Positions 52,020 through 59,837 of a stretch of DNA of 64,000 nt are shown here, piece by piece. Every line of letters begins with the position of its first letter. Position 1 is the stretch's first letter. The DNA is from CAYPNF01 sp964411985 (GTDB lineage Bacteria; Verrucomicrobiota; Verrucomicrobiia; Limisphaerales; J093). The DNA lies in NCBI GenBank assembly GCA_964411985.1, contig CAYPNF010000033.1:1-64000 (forward strand), in the 5' to 3' direction. A model generated the notes under the pieces. It was not told where the DNA came from and ran no database searches. It was given only the letters and a program-made list of their open reading frames with translations. Position numbers and translations under genes: made by a program.

Positions 52020-52715
52020 ATGAAACTCAATCCCCTGGTTTGGCTAGCCCTCTGCGCCCCTGTCCACGCCGCCATCTTCGAGGAGACATTCACGAGCGGG
52101 TTTCTCAACAACGGACGGGTCCCTGATGGCAACGTTGCGGGGTGGAACGATACCAGGCTCTTTCCGGGCGTGGTTCCAGGCGACATTTCCGAGGTAAGCG
52201 TCAGCCTGGACCTTACGGGGGGATTTAACGGCGATTTGTATGCCTACCTCAGCCATGACGGCGTCCTGGTCCCCTTGCTCAACCGGGTGGGTGTCGCTGC
52301 GACCTCCCCCAGCAGCGATTTCGGTTATTCCGACGCTGGCCTCAAAGTCACTTTCAGCCATGCCGCGGACCTTGATGTGCATTATTATGGCCGCTGCAGC
52401 CCCGCCTTCGCCGACGGCCAGTTGACCGGGATGTGGCAGCCAGATGGCCGAACGCTCGACCCCATGTCGGCGCCCATCGAGTTTGACCTTGCCACCCCTG
52501 CCCGGATCTCGTTGGACTCCCTGCTTGGCCTGGATCCCACTGCATCATGGACCCTGTTTATCGCTGACCTGTCTGCGGGTGGGGAGCAAACCCAAGTGCG
52601 CAGCTGGGGACTGAACATCGTGGCGGTACCGGAGCCAGCACGTCTTCTCTCGTTGGCATCCCTGAGCCTCTTGGCTTGGGCATGTTTCCGATACCGCCGC
52701 CCCAACGATTCCTGA
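52020..52715 (+). CDS. P-domain PEP-CTERM protein
   Basis: This is a 231-aa exported protein. The start is ATG at 52020 (signal LVWLALCAPVHA). The body is a proprotein-convertase P-domain-like jelly roll (ISEVSVSLDLTGGFNGDLYAYLSHDG...SWTLFIADLSAGGEQTQVRSWGLNI). The end is a PEP-CTERM sorting signal: VPEPARLLSLASLSLLAW then CFRYRRP (about 202-231). PEP-CTERM proteins are processed by exosortase and are linked in other bacteria to exopolysaccharide operons; no exosortase is seen in this window, but the polysaccharide operon at 14-20 kb is consistent. Confidence 0.85.
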   Translation: MKLNPLVWLALCAPVHAAIFEETFTSGFLNNGRVPDGNVAGWNDTRLFPGVVPGDISEVSVSLDLTGGFNGDLYAYLSHDGVLVPLLNRVGVAATSPSSDFGYSDAGLKVTFSHAADLDVHYYGRCSPAFADGQLTGMWQPDGRTLDPMSAPIEFDLATPARISLDSLLGLDPTASWTLFIADLSAGGEQTQVRSWGLNIVAVPEPARLLSLASLSLLAWACFRYRRPNDS

Positions 52716-52814
52716 GAAGGCGATCCAGTCCGGTGATGCCGCGTCATTGGAGGGCTCCAAATTGCGTGCTTGCGGCGATGGCGGAGTTCAGTGTACTACT
52801 GTATCACCAAATGG

Positions 52815-52901
52815 GCCGACGTGGCGGAATTGGCAGACGCGCTAGACTCAAAATCTGGTACTCGTGAGAGTGTGTGGGTTCGACCCCCTCCGTCGGCACC
52901 A
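52815..52901 (+). tRNA. tRNA-Leu(CAA)
   Basis: The 87 bases include an encoded CCA. The acceptor stem GCCGACG/CGTCGGC is perfect (7 bp), the D-stem is GCG/CGC, and the anticodon stem CTAGA/TCTGG (one G-U pair) encloses loop CTCAAAA with anticodon CAA. The long variable arm has a 4-bp stem (ACTC/GAGT), diagnostic of a class II tRNA such as Leu. The T-arm is GTGGG, loop TTCGACC, CCCTC and has a U-U mismatch at 50-64; all other pairs are intact. A weak promoter candidate (TTGCGG, 16 bases, TGTACT) lies at 52770-52797. Confidence 0.92.
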
Positions 52902-53018
52902 TATTGACAAGGACTTACAAAAGTTGTGTGACCATTTCCATTGCTGGCCGTCTTCCTTGCAGCGTTGGACGTGATGTGAAAGCCACCGGCGGGTGGCTAT
53001 GAGTTGAACGCAGTCCCG

Positions 53019-53049
53019 ACCGGGGCAGTTGCCCGGTCTGTTCTTCTTG
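53019..53049 (+). terminator. Possible rho-independent terminator
   Basis: The stem GACCGGG/CCCGGTC (7 bp perfect, 7-nt loop) is followed by TGTTCTTCTT. It lies about 118 bases downstream of tRNA-Leu on the same strand and could end that transcript. The T-tract is interrupted, so the strength is uncertain. Confidence 0.45.
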
Positions 53050-53187
53050 CCAATACACCTACCCAAGACGCAAACGCGGGATCAAAGCCCCGGTGCGTCG
53101 CGGTACTCACCCGGAGCTCGAGGCCTTGCGGATTTGGTGCGTCGGGGACCTTCTGCTCGACGGCCGCTTACCGCTTGATTGTAAGAG

Positions 53188-53203
53188 TGTATCATGTGAT
53201 ACA
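53188..53203 (+). promoter_or_regulatory. Palindrome immediately upstream of the giant gene
   Basis: TGTATCA and TGATACA with 2 bases (TG) between them, perfect over 7 bp on each side. It ends 1 base before the AAGG ribosome binding site of the gene starting at 53215. Position and symmetry suit a dimeric repressor operator or an mRNA 5' element; no regulator gene is adjacent. Confidence 0.5.
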
Positions 53204-53214
53204 TAAGGCTGATT

Positions 53215-56200
53215 ATGATCTGGATACGACTCTTGCGGCGCAACAGGAAGAAATCGCTTTTCGCGGGTACCTCTATCCCGGCGAGGGCCGGCATCCTTGC
53301 CAACCTCGCTTTCGTGCTCCTCGCCATTGCCAGCTCCGCTCACGCAGCGTTCCCCACCCTTTCGATCCGGTCGATCCCTCCAGACGTCCAGATCTCCTGG
53401 ACCAATGTGGGCGCTGGTTTTGTGCTCCAGGCCGCCAGCACTCTGGCACCCCCTGCTGAGTGGATCACGACGGGTCTCGCACCGCTGGCCAACGGCGACG
53501 TCCGGATAGTGACGTTGCAACCCGGGACAGCGACGCGCTTTTATCGCCTGGCGAGCCTGCGGGGGACACAGGTGACTCACGTTTCTCCGGCGGAGGGCGA
53601 AACGGGTGTCTCGGTCACGCGCGAGACCATCCTCACACTCTCGGCTCCGTTGGCCGCGGACGAGACGGTAACCGCACAGGAGGTGTATCTCGAAGCAAAC
53701 GGGGTTCGCCTTCTTTCACGTGCCGAAATCTCGAGTGACCGGCGGACCCTGACGATCTTTCCCTTGGAGAACATGCCGGGTGGTTCGCGGGTCATCGCTT
53801 CGATCCGGGGCGACGAACTTCGCGACGAAAGTGGCAACGCCGTGGACGCGGACAACGACGGGCAGTCTGGGGGCCTGGGCTCCGTCGCGTTCCACACCGC
53901 AGGCGTCGTGGGTCTGGCGGGGACCGGCGTTGAAGGCAGGGTATTGGCCTCCGAACCCGGGCCGGGCGGCGCGAACCTACCGCTTGTCGGCGTGACAATC
54001 ACCGTCAATGGAGCTGAGGAAACTCTTCGGACTGTCACCGACGACACAGGCTTCTTCAGGCTTCTGCCCGCCCCTGCAGGCAGGTTCTTTGTCCACATCG
54101 ACGGACGCACTGCCACGGCCAGCCAATGGCCGGGTGGCACCTACTACCCCTACATCGGCAAGTGCTGGGAGGCTCTACCGGGCTACACCAACAACAAAGC
54201 CGCAGGGACTGGGCTCATCTATCTGCCTCGGATCCAGTCTGACGCGCTGACAACCGTGAGCGCAACCCAGCCCACGGTGGTGGCTCTCCCGCAATCCGTG
54301 GTTGCCACGAATCCCGCGCTTTCTGGCATCACCCTTCGTGTCCCGCCGAACGCTCTTTACAACGACAACGGCACGCGCGGCGGCCAAGTAGGCATGGCGT
54401 TGGTGCCGCCTGACCGCCTTCCTGAGCCCCTCCCGAGTGGCTTGAATCTGCCCGTGGTGATCACCATCCAGACCGATGGCCCGACCAACTTCGATACCCC
54501 GGTGCCTGCCCGGTTTCCGAACCTTCCCGACCCTGTCACCGGCATCAAACTTGGTCCGGGTGCCAAGACGGTCTTGTGGAGTTTTAACCACGATACCGGA
54601 CGCTGGGAACCGCAAGGCACCTGCACGATCACGGCAGATGGCCAGTTTGCTGAGACCGATCCTGGCGTCGGGGTGCGCCAACCGGGATGGCACGGGGTTG
54701 CTCCCGGGTCTCCCGCCTCGGGCCCGCCAGTGCCCAACCCGCCCCCGGAGCCGCCCGCCCCCGATCCGAACGAGGATCCCTGCGAACGCGACCAGCAGCT
54801 CGCAATGAACTCTGCCCTCGACCTCGCCACGGATCTCATGATGGAAACCCAGCAACTGCCGTGGGGTATCGACTGTGCGCTCGGTCTCGCGTTGGACACA
54901 GTCCGCACGGCCCGTGACTGCACCGCAGCTGGCGGTGATCAGTTCAGCGATGATTGCGGCGATATCGCGGCGGACAACGCCATTGGCGTGGGTCTTGGAT
55001 GCATTCCCGTGGTGGGCGGCATCCTGGATCTGGGGTGGGGCGGAAAGCAGTTGATCGACAACGGCTTTAATTACTATGACTGCACCCAGAATCAGCAGGG
55101 CCGGGCCGCACGTTCCGCGCTGCAACGCCAGTCGGCCCCTGACCTTCTGGATGCCGGCAGTCCGGCTGAACTCCTGGCCAGCGCCCTCGCTGAGCAGCAA
55201 GCTTTCTCCCTGGCCTCAAGTAATGTGCTTCAAGTCTGGCTCGGCTCCCCGGTGTGGTTCGGAGTCACGAACAGACAGCAGGAGACTCTCTACAAGGGTA
55301 TCTTGGAGGAGATCAGACAAGCCGTATCCCCGACGGGTCTCGCGGGGACGATGGTCACGTCCGAAGAGCAAACCGCCCTGCAAGCCCTCCAGCGACCGGA
55401 ATCCATATCTGCCTCCGATGTGGTGGCGCTTGCCGCACGCATCTCCGGCTTCAAGAACGGCACGCTGAAAACCAACACGGCCGAACGCGTGGCCATCGAC
55501 AATGCGCTCCGCTCTTTCCTGCAGACGGCACAGCCGCTCCAAGCCGCGGGATGGCGCACTGGAATCGATGGTTTCCGCAATGCCCTGCTCGCGCTCACTC
55601 AGATGGCGCAGGTGAACTGCCCCGACACCTCCTCGACCTCGGGCACCTCGGGTGGCGGCACGCGGAGCGTCTCCACGCTGACAGGTACCCTGCCGTACCG
55701 CTGGCTCATTGTGAACCACGATGCCGGTTTCTCCCTTCGCGGCACTCTGCGACCCTTTGAATCGGTCCCCGACTTGAGCCTCGCACCTGAAAGTTTCCAC
55801 GGGCTCTACTATCTCGACCCGCGTAGCATGCGCATCGGTTTTGCCTTCTTCCGCTCCGCACTCAGCGGTGAGCCCACTATCCTGCCCTGCCCGCATTGGG
55901 CTCCGTCCGGCGCTCGACCACTGGACTCCGACGCGGACGGACTCACCGACCTCGCGGAGTGGATCGTGGGGACCTCGTCCCAGAACCCTGACACGGACGG
56001 GGATGGTGTTTCCGACGGAGCGGAACTGCGCACGGGCGGAAACCCCAGCGATGGCTTTGCCTTGAATCCCGGTTTGATCGGCTCGACCTATTTTCCCGAC
56101 GGAGCGGTCGATGTCGCCATCAACCGGAACTATGCCCTCGTCGCCTGCGCTGGCACCGGTCTCAAGATTCTTGACGTCACGGACCCCTTCTCACCGATCC

Positions 56201-59200
56201 TTGCCGCATCCCTTTCTCTCAACGGGGGAGCCATTTCCATTGCAGCCGCCAACGATCTAGCGGTGTTGGGAACCCCCTCCGGGGTCGCCATCGTCGACGT
56301 GCGCGACGCGGAGAAGCCAGTTCTGCGCGCCCTCAATCCGGTTGGCGAAGTCGAACCGGTGGCACTGGACCACGAATTCGCCTACGCTGGAATCCGCAAC
56401 GGCGTCGCCGTTGTGGACTTGAGCAACGATTCGCTGCGGCAGATCTACAACATGCCTGGGGCTGATATCGACGCGATTGCCGTGCAGGGATCCGCTCTCT
56501 ATGTGCTCACCGCCAACGAGCTGGTGACCCTCAAGCGCCTCGGACCCTTCCTCAGCCCGGGGCACTCGCTACCGATTGCTGGAACCAAGGCCCCGCTTGA
56601 GTATGGCCGGGAGCTCCTCGTCGCGGGAGCCCGCGCTTACGTAGGCTATTTCACAGGCTTCTCCATCCTCAACCTCTCCGATCCTTTCCAGCCTGCCATC
56701 TCAGGCTCCCCTGCCGTCAACCAGGCCGCCATTCACAGTCTCGCTCTCGCCGGACCGCGCCGGCTTGTGCCTGTCGTGAGCTTCGCTGGTGAAGGCACGC
56801 TCGCCCCGGCCCTCTACGATGTGACTGACCCCTCCGACGTGACCCGTTTCCTGGGCTCCTTTGCCACCCCAGGCGCACCGCGCGCGGCCGCAGTGGACCG
56901 CGGCCTCGCCTATGTGGCCGACGGCCTCAGCGGGCTGGCGGTGGTCAACTTGGTCGGCGGCCGAAATGATACCACGCCCCCATCCGTTGCTTTTGCCAGA
57001 GCGCTCGGTTCGCCAAACCCAAGGGTGGAGCGTTCCACCCACGTCACAGCCTACATTGAAGCCGATGACGATACGCTGGTCCGGCAAGTGACTCTGCGCG
57101 TCAATGGCAACCCTGTCGGCACCGACGGGAGCTACCCGTTCGAGATCCGGTTTGCCACACCTGCGGTGGCGGGCGCGAACCTCGTCCTACAGGCTGAGGC
57201 TTTCGACGTCGCCGGCAACCGCTCTCTCACGCCTCCGTTGCAAGTGAGCGTGATTGAAGACGCAACCCCGCCCAGTCTTTTAGCTGTGTTCCCCGCCCCC
57301 GGTGCCCGTATCGGTTCCGGACTGCTGAACGAGATTACCTTCACTTTCAACGAACCCTTGGCCAATGTCGGCCCAGGTTCCGCCAGTGTTCAAGCCGCAG
57401 GTCCAGATGGAGCTTTGGGCACGCCCGACGACCTTCCCCTGCCTGCCCAGGCGATTCAAGCCATCGGAACCCAGCTTGTCTGGACCGCTGCCTCGGCGCC
57501 GCTGCCCGACGGCCCATACCGCCTTAACCTTGCCTCCAATCTCAAGGACACCGCAGGCAACGCGACGCTCGAGCCCTGGACCTCGGATTTCGAAGTGCTT
57601 TCCTCCCTCCCGCGCCTCGTCGCCGTCAACCCAAAGGGCCGCCTGCGCGAGCAGGGGGAAACCCACCCCACGCTGTTCGTGGGCTTCTCTCCTGCTTTCC
57701 CCCCTGACCTTGTCACCCAGATCCACTTTTCCCTTGCTGAGGCCGGCCCTGATAGCACGTGGGACACCGCTGATGACCGACCGTGGACCACTGCAGGCGC
57801 CCGTGCCGACACCAGCGGAGCGCTCGTGTTTGTCGACGTCAGTCCCGCCCTCGGGGAGGGCAAGTATCGGCTTACGGCCCAGGGCCCAGTCGTTTCCCCG
57901 GCAACGCTTGAGTTTGTCCTTGGGGACGCCTTCAACTCCTGGGTGGCTCCTGCGAGTGGACCCTGGCGTATTGCCACCAACTGGACCTATCCCCTGGTTT
58001 CGTTTGACAACCTCGTGATTGCCCTGCCTGACGCCGACATCACGACAACCCTTGATTCCACCGTGCCGATGCTTCGGACCTTGCACTCGGAGGAAGCCTT
58101 CGTCTTCGAGCGCGGGGACCTGCGGGTGACTGACACCGCCACGTTCCTCGGACCCGCTGTCCTAGGCGGTGGCAACTCGGACAACCCCGTACTCACGGGG
58201 GGCGGCAAGTTCCGTTTCCTCGGCGGCCTCGACATCCGGAGCAGCACCGTCGCCACCTACGCGGTTCAGTTGCAGAACGCTTCGCTGATCAACGGCGGCA
58301 AAGCGCGCTGGATCTCGGGAGACATCCAGTTCAACAGCACGAATGCCCTCATCGTCAACAGCCCGGATGCGACGTTCGAGATCGAACCCGCCGCCCGCCG
58401 CCTCCAGAGACCCAACACGGGGAGCGGCCGATTCCTCAACGCCGGGCTTATCACCAAACCCGCAGGCACCAACATCGTTGGTTTTGAACGCGTTTCCCTT
58501 GAGAACAGTGGGCGCGTGCAGGTCGGTGACGGAGCCTTGCGTTTCATGGGATACACCGGCGACGGCGACCTCAGCGTCCAATCCAATGGCGCCGTTGCCC
58601 TTTCGGGGAACGTCACCCTCGGCCCGAGCGCTCGGGTCACCGGGACCGGTCGTGTGCAGTTCGGCTGGTTTCAGTCTACCACCGTGTACCGCGCCACAGC
58701 TGAAGTCTACGGCAACTACGATCTCGAGGGCTACACCGTCGTCGACGAAGGCTCCGTCACATTCCATCGGCCTATCCAGTCCCCTAGTTCCGGCTTCCGC
58801 GTGGAGGGGACCGCCCGATTTGTGCAGCCTGTCGAGCTTGGAGATCTTACTGTGGCGACCGCCAGTACTGGAGTGGCGCAGTTCGATTCCGCCGCCACCT
58901 TGGAGAGCGTCACTTTCGAGTTCGGAACGATTTCTGGCGCGGGTGCGATCCTCGTTAACCGCGACTTCCACTGGAAACGCGGCAGTTTTCTTCCCGGCGG
59001 CGAACTCTCGCTGGCTGGAAACGCATGGGTCGACCTCGACGGGCAACTCTCGCGGCGACTTCATGTCCGGCCGGGTGCTGCCCTATCTATCACGAACGAC
59101 AACGCGACCTCGCTCGCGCCTGCCACGGGGCAGGTCGCCGGCCAGGTCCTGAATGAAGGCACTCTCCACAAGACGGGCCTCGGCAGGTTTACCCTATTGG

Positions 59201-59754
59201 TTCATGTGATCAACGACGGCCAAGCGATTATCTCGAGTGGCGCAATTTTGATGGGAAGTACCGCGAGCCCCCGGTGGGTACAGGGCCCAAGCGGCCAAAT
59301 TCTTCTCCAGGGCGGACAATTTGGCATCAACAACACCAGCCAACTCTCGCTCGAAGCCGGGAGTTTCGGCGGCGTCGGGGAACTGCGCCTCACCACCACC
59401 TCCACTGCCACCCTCCAAAACGCTGCCACGCTACGAGTCGGCAACCCTACGGGCACGCTGAAGGTCTCCTCGCTGAACCTCAGCCTCGCCCCCACCAGCG
59501 AGACCCTTGTCACCCTCGCTTCCGATGTCTCGAGTCTGCTGGAAGTGCAGCGGAACCTGAACCTCGGCGGCCGCTTGCATATCGCACTCACAGCTGGCTT
59601 CACGCCGGCGCTGGGCCAGTCTTTTGTCATTGCACGCGCCGCCGCCCGGACCGGCACTTTTGCCGAGATTCTTGCGCCCGGCCTGCCGCCTAGCCTCCGC
59701 GCCCAAGTCGACTACCTTGCCAACGAGGTCGTCGTGCGAATCACCGGATCGTAA
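53215..59754 (+). CDS. Giant multidomain secreted protein with LVIVD propeller and beta-helix
   Basis: This is a 2179-aa exported protein. The ATG at 53215 has AAGG 6 bases upstream. Signal peptide about 1-44 (ILANLAFVLLAIASSAHA). Domains in order: FYRL-type domain (45-113); Ig-like Big_5 (about 115-228); carboxypeptidase regulatory-like (about 235-310); Pro-rich linker (about 497-522); Cys-bearing helical region (about 522-700); TSP3-like Ca-binding DSDADGLTDLAEW...DTDGDGVSDG (about 901-938); LVIVD-type propeller (about 960-1248, with LKILDVTDPFSPILAAS); Ig-like (about 1251-1348); Big_5 (about 1349-1460); beta-helical region (about 1575-2128) built of repeated strands with Asn/Gly turns; and a final GTFAEILAPGLP-type beta strand region as in autotransporter passenger ends. 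Probably a surface adhesin or binding scaffold. Confidence 0.85.
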   Translation: MIWIRLLRRNRKKSLFAGTSIPARAGILANLAFVLLAIASSAHAAFPTLSIRSIPPDVQISWTNVGAGFVLQAASTLAPPAEWITTGLAPLANGDVRIVTLQPGTATRFYRLASLRGTQVTHVSPAEGETGVSVTRETILTLSAPLAADETVTAQEVYLEANGVRLLSRAEISSDRRTLTIFPLENMPGGSRVIASIRGDELRDESGNAVDADNDGQSGGLGSVAFHTAGVVGLAGTGVEGRVLASEPGPGGANLPLVGVTITVNGAEETLRTVTDDTGFFRLLPAPAGRFFVHIDGRTATASQWPGGTYYPYIGKCWEALPGYTNNKAAGTGLIYLPRIQSDALTTVSATQPTVVALPQSVVATNPALSGITLRVPPNALYNDNGTRGGQVGMALVPPDRLPEPLPSGLNLPVVITIQTDGPTNFDTPVPARFPNLPDPVTGIKLGPGAKTVLWSFNHDTGRWEPQGTCTITADGQFAETDPGVGVRQPGWHGVAPGSPASGPPVPNPPPEPPAPDPNEDPCERDQQLAMNSALDLATDLMMETQQLPWGIDCALGLALDTVRTARDCTAAGGDQFSDDCGDIAADNAIGVGLGCIPVVGGILDLGWGGKQLIDNGFNYYDCTQNQQGRAARSALQRQSAPDLLDAGSPAELLASALAEQQAFSLASSNVLQVWLGSPVWFGVTNRQQETLYKGILEEIRQAVSPTGLAGTMVTSEEQTALQALQRPESISASDVVALAARISGFKNGTLKTNTAERVAIDNALRSFLQTAQPLQAAGWRTGIDGFRNALLALTQMAQVNCPDTSSTSGTSGGGTRSVSTLTGTLPYRWLIVNHDAGFSLRGTLRPFESVPDLSLAPESFHGLYYLDPRSMRIGFAFFRSALSGEPTILPCPHWAPSGARPLDSDADGLTDLAEWIVGTSSQNPDTDGDGVSDGAELRTGGNPSDGFALNPGLIGSTYFPDGAVDVAINRNYALVACAGTGLKILDVTDPFSPILAASLSLNGGAISIAAANDLAVLGTPSGVAIVDVRDAEKPVLRALNPVGEVEPVALDHEFAYAGIRNGVAVVDLSNDSLRQIYNMPGADIDAIAVQGSALYVLTANELVTLKRLGPFLSPGHSLPIAGTKAPLEYGRELLVAGARAYVGYFTGFSILNLSDPFQPAISGSPAVNQAAIHSLALAGPRRLVPVVSFAGEGTLAPALYDVTDPSDVTRFLGSFATPGAPRAAAVDRGLAYVADGLSGLAVVNLVGGRNDTTPPSVAFARALGSPNPRVERSTHVTAYIEADDDTLVRQVTLRVNGNPVGTDGSYPFEIRFATPAVAGANLVLQAEAFDVAGNRSLTPPLQVSVIEDATPPSLLAVFPAPGARIGSGLLNEITFTFNEPLANVGPGSASVQAAGPDGALGTPDDLPLPAQAIQAIGTQLVWTAASAPLPDGPYRLNLASNLKDTAGNATLEPWTSDFEVLSSLPRLVAVNPKGRLREQGETHPTLFVGFSPAFPPDLVTQIHFSLAEAGPDSTWDTADDRPWTTAGARADTSGALVFVDVSPALGEGKYRLTAQGPVVSPATLEFVLGDAFNSWVAPASGPWRIATNWTYPLVSFDNLVIALPDADITTTLDSTVPMLRTLHSEEAFVFERGDLRVTDTATFLGPAVLGGGNSDNPVLTGGGKFRFLGGLDIRSSTVATYAVQLQNASLINGGKARWISGDIQFNSTNALIVNSPDATFEIEPAARRLQRPNTGSGRFLNAGLITKPAGTNIVGFERVSLENSGRVQVGDGALRFMGYTGDGDLSVQSNGAVALSGNVTLGPSARVTGTGRVQFGWFQSTTVYRATAEVYGNYDLEGYTVVDEGSVTFHRPIQSPSSGFRVEGTARFVQPVELGDLTVATASTGVAQFDSAATLESVTFEFGTISGAGAILVNRDFHWKRGSFLPGGELSLAGNAWVDLDGQLSRRLHVRPGAALSITNDNATSLAPATGQVAGQVLNEGTLHKTGLGRFTLLVHVINDGQAIISSGAILMGSTASPRWVQGPSGQILLQGGQFGINNTSQLSLEAGSFGGVGELRLTTTSTATLQNAATLRVGNPTGTLKVSSLNLSLAPTSETLVTLASDVSSLLEVQRNLNLGGRLHIALTAGFTPALGQSFVIARAAARTGTFAEILAPGLPPSLRAQVDYLANEVVVRITGS

Positions 59755-59837
59755 GCCGACCGTCTCGTCACAACCGGCGGCTCATTTACTTTCACACTCG
59801 ACCTTGAGCAACCGACTGGGAACCTTTACGTTGGTGG

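Larger units (their letters stand above)
52902..53214. other. Intergenic region after tRNA-Leu with two hairpins
   Basis: A 313-base gap without a supported gene. Two short hairpins lie at 52982-52999 (AGCCACC, loop GGCG, GGTGGCT) and 53019-53039 (GACCGGG, 7-nt loop, CCCGGTC). The second is followed by a T-rich run. A palindrome precedes the giant gene (53188-53203). Confidence 0.4.

Noticed and set aside
52815..53214. tRNA-Leu as an integration site of a mobile element
   Set aside because: No integrase, no direct repeat of the tRNA 3' end, and ordinary surface-protein genes on both sides.
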